The translations under genes were made by a program, and so were the position numbers. This document shows, one piece after another, positions 1 through 6,475 of a stretch of 7,126 nt of DNA (position 1 is the stretch's first letter; every line of letters starts with the position of its first letter). This stretch comes from an uncultured Verrucomicrobiales bacterium (GTDB lineage Bacteria > Verrucomicrobiota > Verrucomicrobiia > Verrucomicrobiales > Akkermansiaceae), in assembly GCA_937969125.1 (NCBI GenBank), contig CALBVA010000126.1:1-7126 (forward strand), written 5' to 3'. The notes under the pieces were generated by a model that was not told where the DNA came from, did not search any database, and saw only the letters and a list, made by a program, of their open reading frames with translations.

Positions 1-247
1 CGGACTGATCCTTAAAGTGATCCACGAGCGCAGTCATGCGACCGTGATTGGCAATGGCATCCGGACAATGATTCGTGGTGAAGATCACCGCGAGTGCCTT
101 TCCGCCGGAAAAATCAGCGAGCGTGTAGTCCTTCCCATCGACCCCCGGCAGCTTGAAGTCGGGAGCAATTGCCCCCTCGGTCAACGGAGTGGGCTTGTAG
201 GCGTGAAGAGTGGCGGTGAAGGCAAAGGTAATCAGCAACGAACGCAT
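1..247 (-). CDS. Exported redoxin / thioredoxin-fold protein, N-terminal part (runs off the left edge)
   Basis: Translating the minus strand from the ATG at 247 gives 82 residues before the window edge; the C-terminus is missing. Residues 1-16 (MRSLLITFAFTATLHA) look like a short Sec signal peptide, so the protein probably acts in the periplasm or outside the cytoplasm. Residues 25-38 (GAIAPDFKLPGVDG) match the start of AhpC/TSA-redoxin domains, and VIFTTNHCPDA (54-64) matches the active-site strand and helix of redoxins that usually read CNHCP. Here the first cysteine of the CxxC is Thr58 and only Cys61 remains, giving a TxxC arrangement like the peroxidatic site of peroxiredoxins, but without the usual upstream proline. 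The protein is probably a thiol-dependent redox or peroxide-handling protein; the substrate cannot be told. A GAGGA lies almost against the ATG (1-nt gap). A TTG three codons downstream would be better spaced, but ATG keeps the basic signal-peptide N-terminus and is preferred. The gene is divergent from the antitoxin gene. Confidence 0.72.
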   Translation of the reverse strand, partial: MRSLLITFAFTATLHAYKPTPLTEGAIAPDFKLPGVDGKDYTLADFSGGKALAVIFTTNHCPDAIANHGRMTALVDHFKDQS

Positions 248-353
248 TCCTCAGATACGTGCCGCATCAGATCTTCTAGCAAGAAGGTGCGCTACCGGCA
301 CTCCCCTCTTCCAGATTGACTTCAAATGATGATGAGATTATCGTCATTTTACG
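248..353. other. Divergent intergenic region between redoxin and antitoxin genes
   Basis: This 106-bp spacer must hold the start signals for both divergent genes. The right half carries the antitoxin promoter and an inverted-repeat array, described separately. On the minus strand the same area reads GATAAT (337-342), a good -10 hexamer for leftward transcription toward the redoxin gene, but no convincing -35 sits at the right distance. A small inverted repeat, CTTCT-AGCA-AGAAG, lies at 273-286 inside the presumed redoxin leader. No open reading frame of note is seen here. Confidence 0.4.
316..344 (+). promoter_or_regulatory. Putative sigma-70-type promoter of the TA operon
   Basis: TTGACT (316-321, five of six to consensus) is followed after exactly 17 bp by TATCGT (339-344, four of six). 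Transcription would start near 351, only about 3 nt before the antitoxin ATG at 354. This agrees with the lack of any Shine-Dalgarno sequence before that ATG and suggests a leaderless or near-leaderless mRNA. The prediction is by eye; the -10 is only moderate. Confidence 0.45.
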
Positions 354-357
354 ATGA
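325..357. promoter_or_regulatory. Putative autoregulatory operator of the RES-Xre operon
   Basis: AATGATGA (325-332) and TCGTCATT (341-348) are inverted with one mismatch across an 8-bp spacer, so their centres are 16 bp apart. A third related half-site, ACGATGA, follows at 351-357 and overlaps the antitoxin start codon. The array covers the putative -10 and start point. Xre-type antitoxins commonly repress their own operon by binding palindromes at the promoter, so this is a reasonable operator. Binding is inferred, not shown. Confidence 0.42.
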
Positions 358-839
358 TCACCGCTAAGAAGAAAACCACGATCAAGGACATCCGTGCTGA
401 GATGGCTTTCTCCTGCAAACTTGGCGGCAGGAAATTCCAATACTCAAGCTCTGCAGATCTCGCAGCTAAGATCCGAATCCGCCTTAATGATCCACGAGAC
501 ATGCTCGACTACTGGAATCTCCTTGAGGGCCTGCGTATTTCTCTGAATTACTCTCCCCATCAGTTTGCGAAAGCTCTGAGCATTTCAAGGACCACCCTTG
601 ATAGGGCCAACGGCACAAAAGCCCTTTCCACAGCAGCCACCAATCGAGTGCATCGCCTGATTAGCCTTTGCGCTAAGGCAATCCACTACTTCACCACTAC
701 CGAGCGGGCGGCCAAATGGATGGACACGGAAATCCCTGCTCTTGGGGGCCGAACTCCGAAAGAAATCGCCTCTGCGGAACCGGGCACCGAGTCCGTGATC
801 AACCTGCTCAGTGCCATGGAAGACGGTGCCTACGCCTAA
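354..839 (+). CDS. Type II antitoxin, Xre/MbcA/ParS family (partner of RES toxin)
   Basis: This 161-residue cytoplasmic protein fits the Xre-type antitoxins that pair with RES toxins. Residues about 58-100 form a helix-turn-helix region (HQFAKALSISRTTLDR at 69-84) that should bind the operon promoter. Residues about 110-161 match the MbcA/ParS toxin-binding domain (DUF2384): ALGGRTPKEIA (129-139), then AEPGTESVINLL (141-152) and an ending close to the usual 'GR-E-GVYA' (here AMEDGAYA). In this family the C-terminus occludes the toxin's NAD+-binding pocket. The basic N-terminal 50 residues are less typical. The ATG at 354 has no visible ribosome binding site but lies next to the predicted transcription start. 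The next in-frame ATG (residue 17) would leave both domains intact and cannot be excluded. The toxin gene follows after 27 bp, in the usual antitoxin-first order. The family call is strong; promoter repression is inferred from relatives. Confidence 0.9.
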   Translation: MITAKKKTTIKDIRAEMAFSCKLGGRKFQYSSSADLAAKIRIRLNDPRDMLDYWNLLEGLRISLNYSPHQFAKALSISRTTLDRANGTKALSTAATNRVHRLISLCAKAIHYFTTTERAAKWMDTEIPALGGRTPKEIASAEPGTESVINLLSAMEDGAYA

Positions 840-866
840 ATCAAGAGCCCGGAGACAATCGCAGTA

Positions 867-1337
867 ATGATCGTCCACCGCGTTCAGTTAACTCGCTATC
901 TTCCAACTTTCTGGCGACCAAGCAAGACGGGCCGTTGGACCAGCGAGACAAGCCCCATCATCTACACCAGTGACTGCGCGGCCACCTGCCTACTGGAGAT
1001 CATGATGCATACCGGCGGCCCAATGAATGAACTCGATCTCTCGGAGGGAACCATCGACCTGAAAAATCGGCAGGTCATTCAAATCGAAGACCACTACGAA
1101 CTTCCTGATGAATGGAAAAGCCCGCCTCTTGTTCACGGGGACTACCACACGGCTCCCAGGGAAATCATCACTCACTGGGTCTCTCAGAAGACGAGCATCG
1201 CGATTAACGTCCCCAGTGCCACCGTAAACGGCTCACGCAATATCCTGATCGACCCGTCTCACCCTGACTTCAAGCAACTCGTTTTTTCAGACCCGAAGCG
1301 CCTCACCCTGGACCGGCGTTTTGACCACAAAAGGTAA
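867..1337 (+). CDS. RES-domain toxin (putative NAD+-degrading)
   Basis: This 156-residue protein is a full-length RES domain. Characterised RES toxins deplete cellular NAD+, by phosphorolysis or hydrolysis, with an ADP-ribosyltransferase-like fold, and stop growth unless bound by the Xre antitoxin. The three family-naming residues are visible: Arg23 in TGRWTS (21-26), Glu44 in CLLEIMMH (41-48) and Ser117 in INVPSATV (113-120). Tyr33 in IIYTSD (31-36) is the conserved tyrosine near the active site. NILIDPSHPDFKQLVF (125-140) and LTLDRRF (146-152) match the usual C-terminal 'NvLlNPxHpd...fDpRL'. Thr25 stands where Asn is common after GRW. The ATG at 867 is preceded by GGAG at 851-854, a rather long 12-nt gap. 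It sits 27 bp after the antitoxin stop, so the two are surely co-transcribed. All key residues are present, so the toxin is probably active. Confidence 0.92.
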   Translation: MIVHRVQLTRYLPTFWRPSKTGRWTSETSPIIYTSDCAATCLLEIMMHTGGPMNELDLSEGTIDLKNRQVIQIEDHYELPDEWKSPPLVHGDYHTAPREIITHWVSQKTSIAINVPSATVNGSRNILIDPSHPDFKQLVFSDPKRLTLDRRFDHKR

Positions 1338-1339
1338 AT

Positions 1340-1531
1340 TTCCAACGACAGCTCGTGGCGGCGTTCACGCACAACATCTCGCTCATCATGCGGCACTTGA
1401 TCAGCTATGGGACGGTGAGCGAGCTTTCATCCCTTTTTCAACAGGCTGCTAAGAAGCCAAAGAAGAAATTCGGGAAAAATATGGTAAGCGTAGAAGGAAG
1501 CGGAAACGCTGAAGATCGCACGGCTCTGTAA
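1340..1531 (+). pseudogene. Transposase-like C-terminal remnant
   Basis: From just after the toxin stop an open frame continues to TAA at 1529-1531 without a start codon at its head. It encodes about 63 residues. QLVAAFTHNISLIMRHL followed by ISYGTVSELSSLF resembles the C-terminal helix of DDE transposases, where an invariant-looking 'tHNi..imR.l.gyGtp..l' segment follows the last catalytic residue. A lysine-rich stretch (KKPKKKF) follows, and the last 15 residues look non-specific. No catalytic residues and no upstream transposase sequence remain: the bases before 1338 belong to the RES gene. It is read as the scar of an insertion sequence that lost its 5' part. The left boundary is set by the frame only, and the IS family cannot be named. 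Confidence 0.5.
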
Positions 1532-1537
1532 GAGAAC

Positions 1538-1551
1538 GGCCCCACGGGGCC
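1538..1551. repeat. Perfect GC-rich inverted repeat downstream of the transposase remnant
   Basis: GGCCCCACGGGGCC is a perfect 6-bp inverted repeat around AC; as RNA it would more likely form a 5-bp stem with a CACG tetraloop. It sits 6 bp after the remnant's stop codon. It is not followed by a T-run on either strand, so it is a weak terminator candidate at best. It may be a relic of the insertion sequence end or a 3'-end-stabilising hairpin for the TA transcript. Confidence 0.35.
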
Positions 1552-1709
1552 TCCTGCTCGACTAAGTGATAGTGATGTCTCTACCAGATTCCTCCTGCCA
1601 TCGTCTTCGCTTTGGAGTTGATCAGGCTTGAGAAATTACCCTCAAATCGTTAACTAAGAGCTGATGCCGAACTGGTAGTCCCGGTCGTCATTTTTCAATC
1701 AGCTCCATT

Positions 1710-1725
1710 CCGGGGTAAGGCCCGG
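1710..1725 (+). promoter_or_regulatory. Hairpin at the kinase ribosome binding region
   Basis: CCGGG (1710-1714) and CCCGG (1721-1725) pair around a GTAAGG loop, 7 nt before the kinase ATG at 1733. The only purine-rich candidates for a ribosome binding site are TAAGG in the loop (12 nt from the ATG, long) and GGA at 1724-1726 (6 nt, partly inside the stem). The structure could therefore limit translation initiation of the kinase. It could also be chance in GC-rich DNA. Confidence 0.3.
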
Positions 1726-1732
1726 AAACTTC

Positions 1733-4700
1733 ATGAACGATCACGGGTTTTCAGATCCACCGCTCCCAGGTAGAGTGGCGGGTGATATTGTCGACGGGCT
1801 CGAATCCGACCAGACCGACCGTGTGATGGCGAGCTTGCGGAAGACTCTGACCAACGTAGCTGATTCCGAACGCGAAGAAACGCTCGATCAGCTCAAGACC
1901 CAATGGCCTGAGATCACTGAAGAAAGCTGGACGGAGCTCCTTGGCGAGAGCTCGTCTGGTGATACCACCATCTTCTCAGGGGTCAAAATTTCGGATGAAG
2001 AACTGACTCCGGCTAGTATGCGGGATGCTCTCGCCAGACATCTTCCATCGATTGCGGATCGCTTTGAGTTCCGTCGGCTTCTTGGGCGCGGCGGAATGGG
2101 GGCGGTCTATGAAGTCCATGATCTTGCCAGATCGGAAACGGTCGCCATGAAGGTTCTCCTCGGTGCCAGCCCGGATTTGCTGATGATGTTCAAGCAGGAG
2201 TTCCGAGGAGTGGCAGCCTTTTCTCATCCGAATCTCGTTACCCTTTTCGATTTTTATCACGGGAACGAATTCGCCTGCCTGACGATGGAACTGATCGAGG
2301 GCCAGGATATCGTTTCCCATCTAAGGGCCAATCCTTCCCGTGCGAAGACTCAAGATGCTCTCCAGCAACTCGCGACGGGAGTGTCCCATCTCCACTCGCT
2401 TGACCGACTCCACCGGGACCTCAAGCCTTCGAATATCCAGGTGACCCCTAATGGCTCTGTCGTCATTCTTGACTTCGGTCTCCTGACCACCCGGGCAGCC
2501 AATCTGATCCCGGTCCCTGCACCCGTGATGGCCGGGACGATCCCTTACATGGCTCCGGAACTCCATCAGGGGCATCTGCCATCCTTCGCTTCGGATTGGT
2601 TTGCCGTCGGGGTCATCCTTTTCGAGATCCTCACAGGGACGCGCCCTGATCAATTGGGGCCGGATCTCGATTCTCATCTCCGCGAAGCTGATCCCACCCT
2701 CGCTGAAATTTGTCTCGCCCTTCTAGATCCCGATTCTTCCTCGCGTGGAGGAGGCGAACTCCTTGCCGGGAAACTGGTCAAAGCCACCCACCATCAATTC
2801 GTCGGACGTGAGGCGGAATTGGAAACTCTCCACGAGGCCTTCCAAAGCTCCCTGACCAGCGGTCCCGGAATCACCTTTGTAGAAGGAGAATCTGGGATCG
2901 GAAAAAGCGCCCTCTGCCAACGCCTGATCGAGCAAGTTTCTGACCTGCAGAACGTCCTCGTTTTCAGCGGGCGGTGCTACGAACGCGAGAGCATTCCCTA
3001 CAAAGCTGTCGATGAAGTGATTGACCAGCTGGCCATCCACCTTTCCACTTTGGCGGATTCCGTCCTCGCAACCATCATTCCGGATCAGGCCAGCTACCTT
3101 CGGCAAATCTTTCCAGTCCTGAATCGCTGCAAATCTATTCGCAGACTTCCTCCGCCGGAGGACCCCGCCACCTCGCCTTCAGTTGTCAGAAGGTTAGCCC
3201 TTTTGGCTCTGCGCAGGATTATTACCGCCATCACCTCCCGGATTCCGCTGCTCATTTACATTGATGACATCCAGTGGGGTGATTCCGAAAGTCTCACTGT
3301 CCTCGAAACGATTTTGCACGCCCCTGCCGGGAGTCCAGTCCACCTCCTGGTCAGTCATCGAAAGGATCTCGGCAAGGCCACCGATGCCATCTCGGCCTTC
3401 CAAGATCGTCTTCAGGAGTTTGACGTTCCGCTCACTCACCTATCAGTCGAAGCCCTTCCTCCCTCTGTCTCCCGGATCCTTTGCGAGGATCTTATTGCAG
3501 GGGATGAGAATGCCGCCCGCATCAGCCAGATCGCTGAGGCCTCCGCTGGAAATCCTTTCCTTCTTCAGGAACTCGCTCGCAGTAATTTCCAATGGACGGG
3601 TGAGATTAGCATCCCGGATCTTCTGCGAGACCGCTTTGATTCACTCACGCCGGTCGAACGTAACTTTCTGGAAATTATCGCCGTTTCCCTCCGCCCGATC
3701 CGTCGTTGTGATGCTGCCAGCGCCGCCGGGCTTCTGGGTGAGGAGACGAAGGTCGAGAGTAATCTTCGCGCCCTGAATATTACGAAAAGTTCCGGCCCCG
3801 ATTGGAAGGACGTCATTGAACCATACCACGATAAGATCCGCGAAAGTGTCACGGACAGTCTCGCGCCTAGCCGCTTTCGATCGCTCAATGCCACCCTGGC
3901 TAACACACTAGAATCATCAGGTAATAGCGACCCCGAGAGTCTCGCCGTTCACTTTGCTGCTGCAGGCTCCCGGGTGAAGGCCTCGTCTTACTTCATCACG
4001 GCGGCTGAGAATGCCGACCGCCAACTGGCCTTCGAAAGTGCCGCCTCTTTTTACCAACAGGCTTTGGAAAACTCCGACGAATCCGAGGCTGATCTCAATT
4101 CCCTCCGTATCCGGGCTGCGGATTCTTTCTCAAATGCCGGTCGCGGAAAGAAAGCTGCCGCTCTCTACCATCAATCAATGGAGTTCGCCGAGGCGGCAGA
4201 AATCGCGCGCCTTGAGCGACGGGCGGTTCATGAATACCTGATTAGCGGATATATTGAGGAAGCCCGCGTCGGCCTCGAAAGCATGATGCAGCGCAACGGG
4301 CTCACCATGAAGCCAAACGGAAAATCTGCTTCAGTCGCAGGCGCCGGAAAGCGGACTAAACTTTTCCTCCGCGGGCTAAAAATCAAAGAGATTCCTCAAG
4401 AGAAAATCACACAGGCGGACCTCGAACTCCTCGAAACCTATTGGGCTGTCTCACTCGGTTTTGGTCTCAGCGATTCCATGCGTGTCGATGACCTCCTCGC
4501 CGAAGGTCTTCGCCAATCCCTCCGCATCGGTGATCCGGATCAGGCCATTCGCTTTCTGGCGATGGATGCCACTCACACCGGAGCTGCCGGAAATCACACT
4601 CGCATCCTGACCCGGAGTCGGCTCAAAGAGGCCCGCAAGTTAGCGGCCCGTCATCCATCACCATACTCCGAAGGTATCGTAGCCCTCGGGTCCAGTGCCG

Positions 4701-5554
4701 CCGCCTACATGGACGGGCGCATGACGGAAGCCCGCGACTTCGGTGCAAGATCGTGCCAAGTCTTCCATGAAAGTTGCCCCGGTGCCATCTGGGAACGCGA
4801 TGCGGCGGATACCTACTCCCTCCTTCCGCTCGTCCCGCTTGCCGATTTTATTCTCCTTGAAGAAGAGGCTGACGGCATCGCCCGAGATGCCGAACAGCGC
4901 GGCGACCTCCACCTCGCCACCAGCGTGAAATGCTACCCTCTTCCCTGGGTTCACCTCGCCAAGGATCAGCCGAACCTGGCCGAAGAATGCGCCCGCGAGA
5001 GTATCGGAAAATGGTGCGCCGACACTTTCCATTTCCAAAACGTTGTCGCCTGGGTCGCCCGGATCGATGTCGCCCTCTACCGGCAGGACGGTCAGAGTGC
5101 TTTGGATCTCATTGAGGCGAGTTGGCCGGACTTCGTCGAGTCCGGCTTCGTCTTCGTCCAACACCCGCGTCTTCTTTTACGCTTTGCCGAGGCCCGTGCC
5201 CACCTTCTCTCCGGCTCCTCGATTTCCCGCACAGCTCGCAAAAGAATAGGGAAGCTTTCCCGTCTCCTCTTTCTGGAATTTCATCCCTGGAGCATGGCGT
5301 TCTCTCGCATCATTCGGGCTTCCCTCGCTCTCAGCGAAGGTCGGGCCGAGCGAGCCCGCCGCCTCCTGGAGAAAGCTCACTCATTCTTTGCCCCCGCAGG
5401 TATTCAGCTCTATGCCCTTCCGCTGGAAATGGCTCTCGCCCATCTCGCTGCCGACTCTGATCAGTTCTTTTCTACTTCCCAAATCTTCGCCGAAAAGGGC
5501 GTCGCCTCCCCTGAGCGTATGATGTCTGCCCTCATCCCAAATCTACCCACCTAG
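1733..5554 (+). CDS. Ser/Thr protein kinase fused to AAA/STAND-like ATPase and TPR-like C-terminal half
   Basis: This 1273-residue multidomain regulator has no signal peptide or membrane segment and is probably cytoplasmic. Residues 1-110 are acidic and unassigned. Residues 112-345 are a complete Hanks-type kinase domain: Gly loop GRGGMG (118-123), Lys140, helix-C Glu156, catalytic loop HRDLKPSN (227-234, Asp229), DFG (247-249), APE (274-276), Asp288 and a subdomain XI Arg338. Residues about 354-620 form an ATPase of the 'predicted ATPase' type: QFVGREAEL (355-363), Walker A GESGIGKS (385-392), Walker B LLIYIDD with IQWGD (506-517), and GNPFLLQELA (606-615). Residues about 625-710 look like a winged-helix region. 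From about 735 to 1240 the chain is alpha-helical and Ala/Leu-rich with TPR-like periodicity (for example ASFYQQALEN at 771-780). The layout resembles PknK-type kinases and the large kinase-ATPases of Myxobacteria, Planctomycetes and Verrucomicrobia. It ends without a LuxR-type helix-turn-helix, histidine kinase or cyclase domain. It probably phosphorylates partner proteins when the ATPase/TPR part senses a ligand; the target is unknown. Confidence 0.92.
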   Translation: MNDHGFSDPPLPGRVAGDIVDGLESDQTDRVMASLRKTLTNVADSEREETLDQLKTQWPEITEESWTELLGESSSGDTTIFSGVKISDEELTPASMRDALARHLPSIADRFEFRRLLGRGGMGAVYEVHDLARSETVAMKVLLGASPDLLMMFKQEFRGVAAFSHPNLVTLFDFYHGNEFACLTMELIEGQDIVSHLRANPSRAKTQDALQQLATGVSHLHSLDRLHRDLKPSNIQVTPNGSVVILDFGLLTTRAANLIPVPAPVMAGTIPYMAPELHQGHLPSFASDWFAVGVILFEILTGTRPDQLGPDLDSHLREADPTLAEICLALLDPDSSSRGGGELLAGKLVKATHHQFVGREAELETLHEAFQSSLTSGPGITFVEGESGIGKSALCQRLIEQVSDLQNVLVFSGRCYERESIPYKAVDEVIDQLAIHLSTLADSVLATIIPDQASYLRQIFPVLNRCKSIRRLPPPEDPATSPSVVRRLALLALRRIITAITSRIPLLIYIDDIQWGDSESLTVLETILHAPAGSPVHLLVSHRKDLGKATDAISAFQDRLQEFDVPLTHLSVEALPPSVSRILCEDLIAGDENAARISQIAEASAGNPFLLQELARSNFQWTGEISIPDLLRDRFDSLTPVERNFLEIIAVSLRPIRRCDAASAAGLLGEETKVESNLRALNITKSSGPDWKDVIEPYHDKIRESVTDSLAPSRFRSLNATLANTLESSGNSDPESLAVHFAAAGSRVKASSYFITAAENADRQLAFESAASFYQQALENSDESEADLNSLRIRAADSFSNAGRGKKAAALYHQSMEFAEAAEIARLERRAVHEYLISGYIEEARVGLESMMQRNGLTMKPNGKSASVAGAGKRTKLFLRGLKIKEIPQEKITQADLELLETYWAVSLGFGLSDSMRVDDLLAEGLRQSLRIGDPDQAIRFLAMDATHTGAAGNHTRILTRSRLKEARKLAARHPSPYSEGIVALGSSAAAYMDGRMTEARDFGARSCQVFHESCPGAIWERDAADTYSLLPLVPLADFILLEEEADGIARDAEQRGDLHLATSVKCYPLPWVHLAKDQPNLAEECARESIGKWCADTFHFQNVVAWVARIDVALYRQDGQSALDLIEASWPDFVESGFVFVQHPRLLLRFAEARAHLLSGSSISRTARKRIGKLSRLLFLEFHPWSMAFSRIIRASLALSEGRAERARRLLEKAHSFFAPAGIQLYALPLEMALAHLAADSDQFFSTSQIFAEKGVASPERMMSALIPNLPT

Positions 5555-5560
5555 AGTTCC

Positions 5561-6475
5561 ATGTTCTTTCCCCACCTTCGACATTCCGAACCGGGCCCGG
5601 CGACCCGCGAACGTATTCAGCCTCTTGAAAAGGAACTCGGATTCTGTGGAATCCATGATTCCTGGGTCGCCATCATTCCGAAAAAGCGCGAGGACGTCAT
5701 GACCCTCCTTGAAAGTGATGACCCCGTGACCCTCCGCGCCCATCACGAACTTCCAGCCGCGATCCGCCCGCCGTCGGAAGATCTTTATCCCTTCCTCATT
5801 CTTTGCGGTCGGCAGGACGAGGTCACGCTGGATTTAGATCTCGTCCATAAAATGACTGACGTTCTCGATGCCATCGACCGCTCTCTCTTCAATCATTTCT
5901 TCAAGCCCGCCCGCACCTTTGATTACCTGGAAGCGATTGCCCTCGTCCCCTATGTTGAGTTCGATTCTCCCGCTGGTCACTTCACTGTGAACAATGCCAC
6001 CTGTCTCTACGTGGATGACTTGAAGGCCACTGTTCTGGGTCACCAAGCACATTTGCCTAAGTTCACCAGTTGGGATATGGAAATGAAGGATACCACTTAC
6101 AAAGCATTTCGTCCTTCAGACCATGGGAAAGAGCTGATTGTCGATCTGAATCAGACAGCCACTGCCCCGCCGCCTTCCGATGAGGTCGCATCCCTGCTCC
6201 ACGATCTCTTCAATTTTCCCATCGCCGGCTCCCATGATGCCTGGAGCCTCACTGGCAGCCGCGACTACGCCATTGTCAATAGCTCTTGGGATTTGCACGC
6301 GGGTAATCTCACTCCGGTCGCGCTAGATCTCACCCTTGGCGAGCCCTTCGTCGGGCCGCTCCATACAGGGGGTAGGGCTCATTCGATTTCTCCCGTATCG
6401 ACCTCCGCCTATGGGGCCTTTTGGATGGAGAAGGTCGCCTGGAAAACGCCGATGAAGCTGCTCGCGTCAGCGTGA
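5561..6475 (+). CDS. Protein of unknown function, probable operon partner of the kinase-ATPase
   Basis: I do not recognise this 304-residue protein. It has no signal peptide and no clear membrane segment, and looks like a soluble alpha/beta protein. Visible patches include GFCGIHDSWVAIIPKK (27-42), a hydrophobic strand LYPFLILCG (75-83), an amphipathic helix around 91-115 ending in NHFFKPARTF, LEAIALVPYVEF (123-134), a Pro-rich link TAPPPSD (201-207), and an aromatic C-terminal part with HDAWSLTGSRDYAIV (225-239). Its ATG comes 6 bp after the kinase TAG with only a weak GAG before it, so its translation is probably coupled to the kinase. A second in-frame ATG at 5699 (residue 47) has GAGGA 4 nt upstream, but starting there would cut the well-formed segment at 27-42. 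Base composition matches the kinase gene. It could be a substrate, regulator or output of the kinase; this is inferred from position only. Its end overlaps the convergent flavoenzyme gene by 9 bp. Confidence 0.8.
   Translation: MFFPHLRHSEPGPATRERIQPLEKELGFCGIHDSWVAIIPKKREDVMTLLESDDPVTLRAHHELPAAIRPPSEDLYPFLILCGRQDEVTLDLDLVHKMTDVLDAIDRSLFNHFFKPARTFDYLEAIALVPYVEFDSPAGHFTVNNATCLYVDDLKATVLGHQAHLPKFTSWDMEMKDTTYKAFRPSDHGKELIVDLNQTATAPPPSDEVASLLHDLFNFPIAGSHDAWSLTGSRDYAIVNSSWDLHAGNLTPVALDLTLGEPFVGPLHTGGRAHSISPVSTSAYGAFWMEKVAWKTPMKLLASA

Larger units (their letters stand above)
1532..1732. other. Intergenic leader upstream of the kinase gene
   Basis: No coding sequence is seen in these 201 bases; an in-frame TAG at 1676-1678 rules out an upstream extension of the kinase reading frame. 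The stretch holds a GC-rich inverted repeat (GGCCCC-AC-GGGGCC, 1538-1551), a spaced inverted repeat TTGAG/CTCAA (1628-1632 and 1641-1645), and a hairpin next to the kinase start (1710-1725). TTGAGA (1628-1633) could serve as a -35, but the sequence 17 bp on (TAACTA, 1651-1656) is a poor -10, so no promoter is called with confidence. The kinase gene must be transcribed from within this stretch or by read-through from the TA operon. Confidence 0.4.

Noticed and set aside
17..319. Plus-strand open frame of 100 codons at the left edge
   Set aside because: It is antisense to the redoxin gene, whose translation has a signal peptide and a recognisable active-site motif.
716..973. Plus-strand open frame bridging antitoxin and toxin
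   Set aside because: It overlaps both real genes in another frame and has no family signature.
1538..1551. Rho-independent terminator after the TA operon
   Set aside because: The stem is perfect but short and no T-run follows on either strand, so it is listed only as an inverted repeat.
2081..2770. Possible pseudokinase
   Set aside because: The Gly loop, Lys140, Glu156, HRD Asp229, DFG and APE are all present, so the kinase should be active.
3261..3776. Plus-strand open frame of 171 codons in another frame of the kinase gene
   Set aside because: Its product is Ser/Arg/Pro-rich low-complexity sequence typical of an out-of-frame read, and it covers the Walker B region of the real protein.
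4658..5164. Minus-strand open frame of 168 codons within the kinase gene
   Set aside because: It lies fully antisense to the TPR-like part of a well-supported gene, shows no family motif, and reads as a by-product of the kinase codon usage.
5400..5554. LuxR-type DNA-binding domain at the end of the kinase-ATPase, as in MalT/PknK-like regulators
   Set aside because: The last 50 residues show no helix-turn-helix signature; the chain ends in helical repeat-like sequence.
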